A stretch of 64,000 bases of DNA, taken from contig SUVR01000004.1 of assembly GCA_015061915.1 (NCBI GenBank), forward strand, positions 144,883 through 208,882, read 5' to 3'. A model generated the notes under the pieces. It worked only from the letters and a program-made list of their open reading frames with translations. It was not told the DNA's origin and did not search any database. Positions 7,941 through 16,173 of the stretch are shown here, in pieces. The translations under genes were made by a program, and so were the position numbers. The stretch comes from Lentisphaerota bacterium (GTDB lineage Bacteria > Verrucomicrobiota > Lentisphaeria > Victivallales > UBA1829). Numbering within the stretch: position 1 is the stretch's first letter; each line of letters begins with the position of its first letter.

Positions 7941-8927
7941 TTAAGTACAAGTAAGTTTAAATGGAAAACGAGTCAATTCTGCTGCGAACGTTTTACAGAG
8001 CTGAACGGCACACCGTTCCTGTGCTTCCGTAGAGTTGCACCCCATCCAATCTCTGGTGAACACACTGGCATCCATCAGGTTGAGCAGGATTTTCACGGGG
8101 ATATCGGCTTCATTTCCGCGTTGGTGAAAGATCTCATCCGTGATCAGGCAAAGTTCATCCGCCGCCTTTGCGATCTGAACAAAGGCAGGTGCTAAAGCCA
8201 ACTCGGTCAGGGGAGCGATCAAATTGTAATGAGTTGCGATCCCGGTCAACCGGAGCTCCAGCCTCAAAGCGGGAAAGATCCGGAGATTGATTTTGCTGAT
8301 CATAAGGATGCGCTGGTCAAAACAGAACCGGTTTTCGGGAGAAACTCTTGCGATGAGCTGCTCCGGTGCAATAGTGCAATCTTTGTCCGGATCGAAATCC
8401 GGCTGCATGATGTTAAAGGCAACCTTTCCGGCAGCGACCGCCTGAAAATGGCGTGCAAGTTCCAATGCGAGCTGGGGGCTGGAATCGTCAGCCCCGATGG
8501 ACTTCATCGTATGATAAACTTTTTCTGCAATCCGGTCCAGATTATCGCCGTAGACTTCCAGGTTTTCCTCCAGAAAGCAACGGATCCGATCCAGCGGGAT
8601 ACGCACAAGTCCGCCATTTACAACAACTTCCCGCCGATACTCCTCTGCTGCTTTCCGAAAACCTGCCCCGGTCAGGATCCGACAGATCAGGTCATCCAGC
8701 ACTTCGCTCTTGATACAGGGGGGATGTTCCCGGTCTTCGCTGCGGAACTTGTTGAGCAGGATCATTTCCGTGGCGCCGGCAATATCTCTGGCGATGGAAA
8801 GTTCTTTGGTGTCCAGGTGTGCAGCAAGCAATTTTTCCAGACGCCGCTGCAGTTCCATCTGATCGAACGGCACAGCGCGCCCGTCCGGAGAGAGAATCAA
8901 AATGGAATGTTCACCGATGCGGATCAT
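7941..8927 (-). CDS. ATP-cone-containing protein of unknown function
   Basis: A 328-residue soluble protein. Residues 8-100 align by eye with the ATP-cone of NrdR and of ribonucleotide reductases: a ..SPDGRAVPFDQMELQRRLEK.. start, a charged helical middle and a final AGFRKAAEEYRRE helix. The remaining ~225 residues are not recognised; a segment of hydrophobic strands (CFDQRILMISKINLRIF) and HYNLIAPLTELALAP do not point to a family. It sits between the ClC channel (19 bp) and hpt (9 bp), in the same run as nrdR. A nucleotide-sensing role is an inference from the domain and the context. Confidence 0.65.
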   Translation of the reverse strand: MIRIGEHSILILSPDGRAVPFDQMELQRRLEKLLAAHLDTKELSIARDIAGATEMILLNKFRSEDREHPPCIKSEVLDDLICRILTGAGFRKAAEEYRREVVVNGGLVRIPLDRIRCFLEENLEVYGDNLDRIAEKVYHTMKSIGADDSSPQLALELARHFQAVAAGKVAFNIMQPDFDPDKDCTIAPEQLIARVSPENRFCFDQRILMISKINLRIFPALRLELRLTGIATHYNLIAPLTELALAPAFVQIAKAADELCLITDEIFHQRGNEADIPVKILLNLMDASVFTRDWMGCNSTEAQERCAVQLCKTFAAELTRFPFKLTCT

Positions 8928-8946
8928 ATTTTTTATATCTCCCCTG

Positions 8947-10758
8947 TCAGAAAAGATCCGGTTTATTTTTCAGCAGATCCCGGTAACGGTCAAAGACCCC
9001 GGACTTACTGACAAAGCCATAGTACATCCCGTTCCGCACGACCGGCAGATTCCAAAGGCGGCAGGATTCAAAAAGTTTTGTGGCATCTCCCAGGGAATCG
9101 GAATATTCCAGTACCGGTCCGGTGGGTGACATAATGTCGTAGGCGAGCGCCACATCATACAGCTGATCATCCAGCAGGAAGGGGCGGATATTATCCAGAG
9201 TGACCAGCCCGACAAGTTTGTTATCCGTATCCACCACCGGGAAAATATTACGTGTGCTGTGCATGAATGCAGCCAGAAGCGAACGCAATGTATCATCCTG
9301 ACGAACGACGGTAAAGTTCTTTTCCGCCAGCTCCCCGACAGTCAGATATTCCATTGCGGCAACATCTTTGTTCTGCTCCGGAGTACCGCCGCGCATGGCG
9401 ATCATACTTTTGTAAACATTGTAGCGGGAAAGTTTCCGGCAGATGAAACAGGAAAGGCTTGCCACGATCATCAGGGGTACAAAAAGTTTATAACCGCCGG
9501 TGATCTCCGCAATCAGGAAGATCCCGGTCATCGGAGCGTGCATCACACCGGCAAGGACCCCACCCATACCGACAGCAATAAAGTTCTTTTCGCTGATTCC
9601 TTCCCATCCGGGCAGAGAAGCCATACGGATCAACCGGGCAGAGAAAAAGCCGAGAAACGCCCCCATAAACATAGATGGTGCAAAAATACCGCCGTCACCG
9701 CCGCTTTCCACGCCGACCGGTGAGATCGCAGCCTTCAACAAGACCAGGAACCCGATCAACGCAAGGAAAACCCATTTGTATTCAAAGAGAAAGGCAGCAG
9801 GACTTCCGGTGAGGATCCGGGTCTCATTGCCGTTCAACAGATCATTCACAAAACCATACCCTTCCCCGCGAAGCATCGGGAAGATCAGGAAGATAATGTA
9901 GAGGATCAAGGCGCCGATCACACCTTTGACCCACACATTTTTCAGTGGCTCAAATCGCTTTGCAATGCCGCAGGAAGTCTTGATCACAAACGCAGAAACA
10001 ACACCGGCAAGGATGCCAAGCATAATGTAATACGGCAAATTCTGCATACTCCAGCCCGTGACCTGGATCATAAAGGTGTGGCTGGGATAGATCAGTTCCG
10101 CAACAACCGCAGCAATGGCAGAGGAGATCAGCATCGGTACCAGCGCCGGGATCGAAAATTCCGGCAACAGGATCTCACAGGCAAACAGTGCGCCGGCAAC
10201 CGGGCTGTTGAACACAGCAGAAATCCCTGCACCACCACCGCAGGCAAGCAGAAGCGTACGGCTTTCTCTCCCGAGATGAAACAGTTTTGCGAAGTTGGAA
10301 CCGATAGCGGAACCGGTCAGAGCAATGGGCGCTTCCAAACCGGCAGAAACACCGCATCCGACCGAAATCCCGCTGGTGATAATGTGGGAATAAGTCTTCT
10401 CCACCGGGATCTCACTGGTGCCGTTGGAGGCAGATGTAATCACGCCGGCAAGACTCTTTTCGTAAGGTTTCCGGATCCAGAAGCGGACAAAAAGGATACA
10501 GAGAAAAATCCCCAACGCCGGCAATGCAGGGAGCAGATAAGTAGTCCACATTCCACCCGGCAGCATCCCGGTGGAGGTGTGATGGACCAGTTCACAGAAG
10601 TAACGGAGCAGAACAGCAGCCAGCCCGGACATCACCCCAACCACACAGCAGAGCAGGAGGATGTAGTTTTTTTCTCCCAGGGCACCGCGCAACACAACGG
10701 AGCCAGTCCGCATGGACGTAAAAGAACTGAAAATATGCTGAATCTTCTGCCGGATCAT
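8947..10758 (-). CDS. ClC-family chloride channel/transporter with CBS domains
   Basis: A 603-residue protein: a ClC membrane domain (about residues 30-440) followed by a CBS pair (about 470-600). The gating glutamate region reads GLEAP with Glu142, followed by GSAIGSNFAKLF. The later signatures GGDGGIFAPSMFMGAFLG and GMGGVLAGVMHAPMTGIF are characteristic. The GSGIP selectivity motif is altered (SNGTSEIP at about 111-118), which is common in bacterial ClC proteins with CBS tails. The first ATG overlaps the stop of nrdR by four bases (ATGA), so translation is coupled. Whether it is a channel or H+/Cl- antiporter cannot be told from sequence alone. Confidence 0.92.
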   Translation of the reverse strand: MIRQKIQHIFSSFTSMRTGSVVLRGALGEKNYILLLCCVVGVMSGLAAVLLRYFCELVHHTSTGMLPGGMWTTYLLPALPALGIFLCILFVRFWIRKPYEKSLAGVITSASNGTSEIPVEKTYSHIITSGISVGCGVSAGLEAPIALTGSAIGSNFAKLFHLGRESRTLLLACGGGAGISAVFNSPVAGALFACEILLPEFSIPALVPMLISSAIAAVVAELIYPSHTFMIQVTGWSMQNLPYYIMLGILAGVVSAFVIKTSCGIAKRFEPLKNVWVKGVIGALILYIIFLIFPMLRGEGYGFVNDLLNGNETRILTGSPAAFLFEYKWVFLALIGFLVLLKAAISPVGVESGGDGGIFAPSMFMGAFLGFFSARLIRMASLPGWEGISEKNFIAVGMGGVLAGVMHAPMTGIFLIAEITGGYKLFVPLMIVASLSCFICRKLSRYNVYKSMIAMRGGTPEQNKDVAAMEYLTVGELAEKNFTVVRQDDTLRSLLAAFMHSTRNIFPVVDTDNKLVGLVTLDNIRPFLLDDQLYDVALAYDIMSPTGPVLEYSDSLGDATKLFESCRLWNLPVVRNGMYYGFVSKSGVFDRYRDLLKNKPDLF

Positions 10759-11222
10759 TTTTTACCGTTTTTCCCGGACCCGAATGTACGGATCTCGTTG
10801 ATAAATTCATCCACATCCTGAAAGTCCCGGTAAACGGAGGCAAAACGCACATACGCCACCTTATCCAGCTCCCGCAGATGCCGCATAATAAAATTCCCGA
10901 TATCGGCAGCAGGAACTTCCCGGTCATAAGAGGCTTCAATGTCCGACACGACCTTGCGGACGAGCGAATCGATCTCCTCCTGACTGATATTCCGTTTCCA
11001 GCAGGCTTTTTCCACCCCCCGCCGGATCTTTTCAGAGTCCAGATCCTGCCGGGTCTGATCACGCTTGACCACTTTCAACTCCACTTGAATGATCTCCTCG
11101 TGGGTCGTAAAACGATGACCGCAGGAAAGACATTCCCGGCGGCGCCGGATCCCGGCACCATCACGAATGGATCTGGAGTCAACAACTTTGTCATCCGGAA
11201 AACTGCATCTTGGACAACGCAT
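10755..11222 (-). CDS. nrdR: Transcriptional repressor NrdR
   Basis: Zinc-ribbon/ATP-cone repressor of ribonucleotide reductase genes that senses ATP/dATP. The N-terminal ribbon is MRCPRC...CLSCG (C3, C6, C31, C34) with the hallmark RRRECLSCGHRFTT; the ATP-cone spans about 49-139 (VVKRDQTRQDLDSEKIRRGV). At 155 residues it has the usual length. It begins a six-gene minus-strand run ending in the TRIC-type channel. No ribonucleotide reductase gene is in the window. Confidence 0.96.
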   Translation of the reverse strand: MRCPRCSFPDDKVVDSRSIRDGAGIRRRRECLSCGHRFTTHEEIIQVELKVVKRDQTRQDLDSEKIRRGVEKACWKRNISQEEIDSLVRKVVSDIEASYDREVPAADIGNFIMRHLRELDKVAYVRFASVYRDFQDVDEFINEIRTFGSGKNGKK

Positions 11223-11298
11223 AGTATCAAAAACCCTTCTGTCTGGTAGTATTCATATAAAATCTCGTAAAACATAATATAATACTAAAAGTCCTTTT

Positions 11299-11321
11299 TT
11301 TCAAGGAAACACACCTTGAAA
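11299..11321. promoter_or_regulatory. Inverted repeat, candidate operator of the GH20-like gene
   Basis: TTTCAAGG at 11299-11306, a 7-bp AAACACA spacer, and CCTTGAAA at 11314-11321 form a perfect 8-bp inverted repeat. Its right arm contains the predicted -35 box (TTGAAA). This geometry would let a dimeric repressor block the promoter. Confidence 0.5.
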
Positions 11322-11343
11322 CGGCAGAAAAATATGCTAAATT
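11316..11343 (+). promoter_or_regulatory. Promoter of the GH20-like gene
   Basis: TTGAAA (11316-11321), a 16-bp spacer and TAAATT (11338-11343). It fits the 16-bp-spaced pattern seen at other promoters in this window and lies 55 bp upstream of the chosen start. Confidence 0.5.
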
Positions 11344-11397
11344 GAATGATTGAGATTTTTACGGCAGAAGATCAACCATCGAAAGGCACTACGCATT

Positions 11398-13302
11398 ATG
11401 GCAGAAAAGAAAAAAGTCTCTCCGGCATCAACTTTCAGCTGGTGCGCCAAAACAACTCCGAAAGAACTGACATCCCCCCTGAAGGTCCTCTCCGGCAGAT
11501 ACCCGGCACTGACCGATAAAAAAGGCGGACTCAAGCTGGGATTCAAGAAAGGCGGCAAAGCCTCGGAATGCAGCGCAAAACAAACCGGAGACACGATTAC
11601 GATCACCTATAACAAGCCCAATATGGCACTCCGTATGGTGGGGGCTGTTCTTTCCGGGTCCATTCCCGAAAAAGCGGATTACTGCCCCTTTGAAATGTTC
11701 GGGGTCATGATCGACTGCTCCCGTGACGCCGTGATGACCGTTGATTATATGAAGACGTATCTGGACCGTCTTGCAATCCTCGGCTACAACATGGTAATGC
11801 TTTATACGGAAGAGACTTACAAAATTGAAGGCGAACCGTTCTTCGGTGCTATGCGCGGGGCTTACACGCCGGAAGAGATCAAGGAGATCGATAAATATGC
11901 CGCCAGTCTCGGCATTGAAATGATCCCCTGCATCCAGACGCTGGGACACCTGGATCAGATGTTCCGCTGGGCGCATTATGACAGCGTGCGGGACATCCAC
12001 GGAATCCTGCTGGTGGATGAACCGAAGACCTATGAACTCATCGAAAAAATGCTCGTCACCTGGAAGAAGACTGTCCGCAGCCGCCGGATCCACCTGGGTA
12101 TGGATGAAGCCCACGGCGTCGGCACCGGAAAATTCAAAGATCTGCACGGCAAGGAATCCCCGTTCAACATCATCAACCGTCACCTGAAAAAAGTGGTGGA
12201 ACTGTGCAAGAAACACGGGTTCGAGCCGATGATGTGGTCCGATATGTATTTCCGCTGCGGCAGCAAAACGAATGACTACTACGACAGGGAATGTGTCATT
12301 CCGGAAGAAGTCATCAAAGATATTCCCAAAGAAGTGGAACTGGTCTATTGGGATTATTATCACGAAGATAAAGAATTTTACGCCGACTGGATCGCACGCC
12401 ATCGTGCCATGAAAAAAGAACCCATTATGGCAAGCGGCGTCTGGACCTGGAGCAAGTTCTGGTACGAACACTACTACACCCGTATGACCGTCCCCCCGTG
12501 CATCGAAGCGTGCCGGGAAGCCAAGCTCAAAGACGTTGTCTTCACCATGTGGGGCGATGGCGGCGGATACTGCGATTATGACAGTGCTTTCGCCGGTCTG
12601 GCGTTTGCTGCCGAGTACGCTTTCACCGGAAAAGCCGATGAGTCCGTGCTGGAAGAACGCATGAGCGCTCTCTTCAACGGGTCCAGTTACAGCGATATTC
12701 TTCTGCTTGCCAACTGCTGCTATGCCAATTTCCCGCCTATGCTGTGGGATGACCCCCTGATGCTGATCTATATCGGCGGATTCATTGCCGAAAAGGAAAA
12801 TGCCCGTACCTACGAGCTGCAGTACAACTACAAAACCGTGGTTGCTGAACTGCAGGCGGCGGCGAAAAAACTGGCAAAGGCGAAGAAAGTCGGCGATGCC
12901 GGCAGTATTCCTTACGCCAGGGCGTTTACCGATATGATGCTCGCCAAACTGGAATATGCCGGTGCTGTGATCGACGCCTATCAGAAAAAGAACAACAGGA
13001 AGGCTGTCAAGGCAGTGATCCCCATGCTGGAAACTTATCGCAAACACCTCAAAAAGTTCATTGCGGAGTTCCGTGCAATGTGGTTCCGCCACAACAAGCC
13101 CTGCGGTCTGGAATCGATCCAGATCCGTCTTGCCGGACAGCTCGCACGGACGGAAGAAGCCCTCATCCGCCTCAACGAGTTTGCTGCAGGAAAAGCAGAG
13201 AGCATCCCGGAACTGGATGACCTGCTCCAGATCCGGAACGATCTGCATATGCGCTGGGCGTCCTGGCATCAGACCGCTCTCGGAACCACGATTTTTAACT
13301 GA
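11398..13302 (+). CDS. GH20-like beta-N-acetylhexosaminidase, cytoplasmic
   Basis: A 634-residue protein, starting at MAEKKKVSP because AAAGG precedes it; an upstream in-frame start at 11350 would add 16 residues without a ribosome site. The glycoside hydrolase family 20 catalytic motif HLGMDEA is at 232-238 (Asp236 polarises the substrate acetamido group, Glu237 is the acid). Upstream, FEMFGVMIDCSRD and YNMVMLYTEETY match the barrel start of the family. There is no signal peptide, so it should act on imported N-acetylhexosaminides. The C-terminal ~200 residues are helical. Family is fairly certain; exact substrate is unknown. Confidence 0.85.
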   Translation: MAEKKKVSPASTFSWCAKTTPKELTSPLKVLSGRYPALTDKKGGLKLGFKKGGKASECSAKQTGDTITITYNKPNMALRMVGAVLSGSIPEKADYCPFEMFGVMIDCSRDAVMTVDYMKTYLDRLAILGYNMVMLYTEETYKIEGEPFFGAMRGAYTPEEIKEIDKYAASLGIEMIPCIQTLGHLDQMFRWAHYDSVRDIHGILLVDEPKTYELIEKMLVTWKKTVRSRRIHLGMDEAHGVGTGKFKDLHGKESPFNIINRHLKKVVELCKKHGFEPMMWSDMYFRCGSKTNDYYDRECVIPEEVIKDIPKEVELVYWDYYHEDKEFYADWIARHRAMKKEPIMASGVWTWSKFWYEHYYTRMTVPPCIEACREAKLKDVVFTMWGDGGGYCDYDSAFAGLAFAAEYAFTGKADESVLEERMSALFNGSSYSDILLLANCCYANFPPMLWDDPLMLIYIGGFIAEKENARTYELQYNYKTVVAELQAAAKKLAKAKKVGDAGSIPYARAFTDMMLAKLEYAGAVIDAYQKKNNRKAVKAVIPMLETYRKHLKKFIAEFRAMWFRHNKPCGLESIQIRLAGQLARTEEALIRLNEFAAGKAESIPELDDLLQIRNDLHMRWASWHQTALGTTIFN

Positions 13303-13373
13303 TCGTTTCCAGAGGTGGTGCGAAAAAAATTCCCCGTACCACATTTTATAATCAATTATCGCTATAAGCGGAT

Positions 13374-13410
13374 AAAAAAATCCCGGTCCGGTAACGGATC
13401 GGGATTTTTA
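13374..13410. terminator. Bidirectional terminator
   Basis: A-run, stem TCCCGGTCCG/CGGATCGGGA with a GTAA tetraloop (13391-13394), then a T-run. It lies between the converging GH20-like and FAD oxidoreductase genes and can serve both strands because both flanks are homopolymeric. Confidence 0.85.
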
Positions 13411-13433
13411 CGCATTGACAAGGATAGATCAGA

Positions 13434-14780
13434 TCAGAGGAAGGCGCCCAGTTCTTTCAGAGCGGCACGGACTTCTTTTCCATCCAGTTCATCGCAGGGG
13501 ATGCCGGTTTTGGCACTCATAGCAGCGGCAACACCGGCAGCCTGTCCGAGGGAACAGGCGGGCGGGATCACCCGCAAGGAGGCGTGCATGGCGTGGTCTG
13601 CGGAGATGGGTCTGCCGCCCACAGTCAGGTTTTTCAGTCCGGCGGGAACAATACAGCCGTAGGGAACTTCATAATATTCCATATTGCTCATGTAGCAATG
13701 GCTGGTGCCGGAACCATCGGGAGAATGGATGTCCAGATCGTAGTTGCAGCGGCAGATGGCATCCTCAAATTTTTCCCGTTTGTGGAAGGATTCGCTGGTG
13801 ATTTGCCGGATCCCCACAATACGGCGGCTTTCCCGGATCCCGATATGTCCGGCAATGGAGCGGACCTGACATTCCTCAAAGCCGGGAACATCCTCTCGCA
13901 GCCAGTTGAGAATTTCCCGGAACTGACGGTGCCCTTCCAGCTCCGCCTCGGAAAGTTCCATGCCGTTGACGCCGGATTTATGGATGATCCGGGTGGTATT
14001 GAAATGCACCACCGTGGGATCGTAATGATTGAAGATCAGCACGTCTTCCCGGGGACAGTTCACTTTGCCGCTTGCCTTCGCCGCTTCGTAAAGAACAGCC
14101 CATTCCTGCCCCTTCGGCATTCGGCTCTTATCCACATGATCCAGCTTGAAGCACAATGTCATAGGCTGGCAATGACCGGAAGGACCGCCGATCTCGATTT
14201 TTCCGCCCGCAAGGACAGTCAGGTCAGCATCGCCGGTGGTATCGACAAAGTTCTTTGCCTTGATCGCCACGAAACCGGACTTGGAAGTAAAGACGGCAGC
14301 CTTGATCACGCCATTTTCCACGATCGCCCGGACAAGGTTATGGTGATAGAGGATCCGGACGCCAGCAGCCAGACACATTTCCTCTGCCGCCATAGGGGCA
14401 ATATCTTTGCTGATGATGTGAGTGAAAGGAGCATCCACGCCCTCTCTTGCATACTCATCCGCGTGTTCGTTCCGGAGGGACGGGGGGAGATATTCACTCA
14501 TCTTGCGGATCCATTCGGGATAAACGGGGCGGTCCATCGCTTCGGGGAACTGCTGATCTTCCTTTTCCTTAAAGTGATTCCACATAAAAGGAGTAATCTC
14601 GCCGTAAGTTGCCATACCGCCGAGCATACCATACCGTTCCACCAGGATCACATCGGCGCCGTATCTTGCCGCCATAATGGCAGCACCCAGACCGCCGGGA
14701 CCACCGCCGATGACAACGACATCCGCCTCTGCGATTACCGGGATCTCCTCTTCCACTTTGAATTTGATCGAATCCATCAT
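13434..14780 (-). CDS. FAD-dependent oxidoreductase
   Basis: A 448-residue flavoprotein with an N-terminal dinucleotide-binding motif GGGPGG (25-30), followed by AAIMAARYGADVILVERYGMLGG, and a FVDTTGDADLTVLAG segment in the middle. A C-terminal VPAGLKNLTVGGRPISADHAM segment precedes the end. This is the FAD_oxidored type (Pfam12831-like), whose members often have unknown substrates. There is no signal peptide. It starts 6 bp after the HlyD-type gene, with GAGGTGGC as ribosome site overlapping that gene's stop, so it belongs to the peptide/exporter cassette. Whether it acts on the peptide or in sugar metabolism is open. Confidence 0.85.
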   Translation of the reverse strand: MMDSIKFKVEEEIPVIAEADVVVIGGGPGGLGAAIMAARYGADVILVERYGMLGGMATYGEITPFMWNHFKEKEDQQFPEAMDRPVYPEWIRKMSEYLPPSLRNEHADEYAREGVDAPFTHIISKDIAPMAAEEMCLAAGVRILYHHNLVRAIVENGVIKAAVFTSKSGFVAIKAKNFVDTTGDADLTVLAGGKIEIGGPSGHCQPMTLCFKLDHVDKSRMPKGQEWAVLYEAAKASGKVNCPREDVLIFNHYDPTVVHFNTTRIIHKSGVNGMELSEAELEGHRQFREILNWLREDVPGFEECQVRSIAGHIGIRESRRIVGIRQITSESFHKREKFEDAICRCNYDLDIHSPDGSGTSHCYMSNMEYYEVPYGCIVPAGLKNLTVGGRPISADHAMHASLRVIPPACSLGQAAGVAAAMSAKTGIPCDELDGKEVRAALKELGAFL

Positions 14781-14786
14781 GCCACC

Positions 14787-16157
14787 TCAGTTTCCGCGAC
14801 GGCGACGCTCCCGCAGGCGCAGGGCATCTTCATCATCTTTTGTTATATTCATAAAAGCATAAATCGCCGGTTGGGTGCCGGTAATAATACTGACCTCCGC
14901 CTTACTTCCGACCTTGATGTCACATTCTTCCGTATTCAATGCCAGATAGACCGGATAAAGAGTGGTACCTTCCAGCGGAACAGTGCCGATCTTGACCACG
15001 GATGCCGAGAAGTCACCGTACTGCAGTCGGCTGAAGACATCGCTGCTGATCTCCGCTTTCTGATCGAAGCGGACTTTCCGGATGAAACGGGCATCCACAT
15101 CCGCACGCACACTCAATTCCATACTGCCCATGATCACGGCAGGTTTGCCCAGATCCACATAGCGTGAATCTTTGCACGGAAGGGAAAGGATAATGCCATC
15201 TTCCACCGCCCGGATCTTGCAGTCTTCGATTTTCTTGTTCAACACACCGAGTTCCACTTCTTTTTCTGCGATCTGGTGCCGGATCACACTGATCTCGCTG
15301 CGGGCTTTTTCAGCGATTTTGAAGCTGAGGGATTCCGGTTTTGCCTTACCGGCATCGCTGCGATCGGCAATGCGCTGTTTCAGGATGTTCAGCTCGACCT
15401 TCTTTTCTGCGATCTGACTTTCAATGACTTTCAGTTCATTTTCTGCCTTTTTGATCACACTTTCCGCATAGCCGGAAGTAACGACCCGGTTGTTTTCCCG
15501 CCGGATCTCCAGTTCCAGTTTGGCATCCCGTTCGCTCCGTTCATACGATTCGATTTCGCGGGGCGTCATGACTTTTTTGAAGTTTTCCAAACTTGTCTTT
15601 GCCGCCTGATATGCCTTTTCCGCAGCTTCGAGGCGGGCACCGGCGTGACGGTAGGTTTCCGGAAGTGGTTCCAGTTTCAAAACTTCCAGCTCATTTTTCT
15701 TGACCTGACAAGATTTTTCCAGACTCTTGATGGCAGCTTCCACTTTGCTGGCACTCAGAATGTACTCCGTGGCATCCAGCTGCAGTTTCAGATCGTGTTC
15801 CTTGACCTGCAGTTCGGACTTGAGGATCCGGATGGCAGCTTCGATCCGCATTTTTTCGTTCTGATAATCGGTGTCATCCAGCTGCACCAGCAAATCGCCT
15901 TTCCTGACCTGATTGCCGGTCTTGCAGAAAAGTTCCCGTACGGCACCGCCGGTGGGAGCTACCAATTCGTACGTATCTTTCGGGATCACGATCCCTTCAC
16001 AGATGATCGTATCGTCCACATCGATCAGGAACATCAGGAGGACTGCGGTTGGCAGCATCAGCAATGCACCGATGATCAGCCAGGAAAAGAGACGGACTTT
16101 TCCGCGGAGACTGCTCTGAAATGTGGCAGATTGAGGTATTGTCATGTGTTTACTCAT
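14787..16157 (-). CDS. HlyD-family periplasmic adaptor
   Basis: A 456-residue membrane-fusion protein. The start at 16157 (MSKHMTIPQS) is chosen because GGGAGAAACGATT precedes it. One membrane anchor (about residues 21-45) is followed by a lipoyl-like half domain (YELVAPTGGAVRELF...GDLLVQLDD, about 70-105), a long coiled coil (about 110-330), the second lipoyl half (EDGIILSLP) and a beta-barrel domain. It starts 16 bp after the ABC exporter gene and would connect it to an outer-membrane duct. No TolC-like gene is nearby. Confidence 0.87.
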   Translation of the reverse strand: MSKHMTIPQSATFQSSLRGKVRLFSWLIIGALLMLPTAVLLMFLIDVDDTIICEGIVIPKDTYELVAPTGGAVRELFCKTGNQVRKGDLLVQLDDTDYQNEKMRIEAAIRILKSELQVKEHDLKLQLDATEYILSASKVEAAIKSLEKSCQVKKNELEVLKLEPLPETYRHAGARLEAAEKAYQAAKTSLENFKKVMTPREIESYERSERDAKLELEIRRENNRVVTSGYAESVIKKAENELKVIESQIAEKKVELNILKQRIADRSDAGKAKPESLSFKIAEKARSEISVIRHQIAEKEVELGVLNKKIEDCKIRAVEDGIILSLPCKDSRYVDLGKPAVIMGSMELSVRADVDARFIRKVRFDQKAEISSDVFSRLQYGDFSASVVKIGTVPLEGTTLYPVYLALNTEECDIKVGSKAEVSIITGTQPAIYAFMNITKDDEDALRLRERRRRGN

Positions 16158-16173
16158 AATCGTTTCTCCCTTC

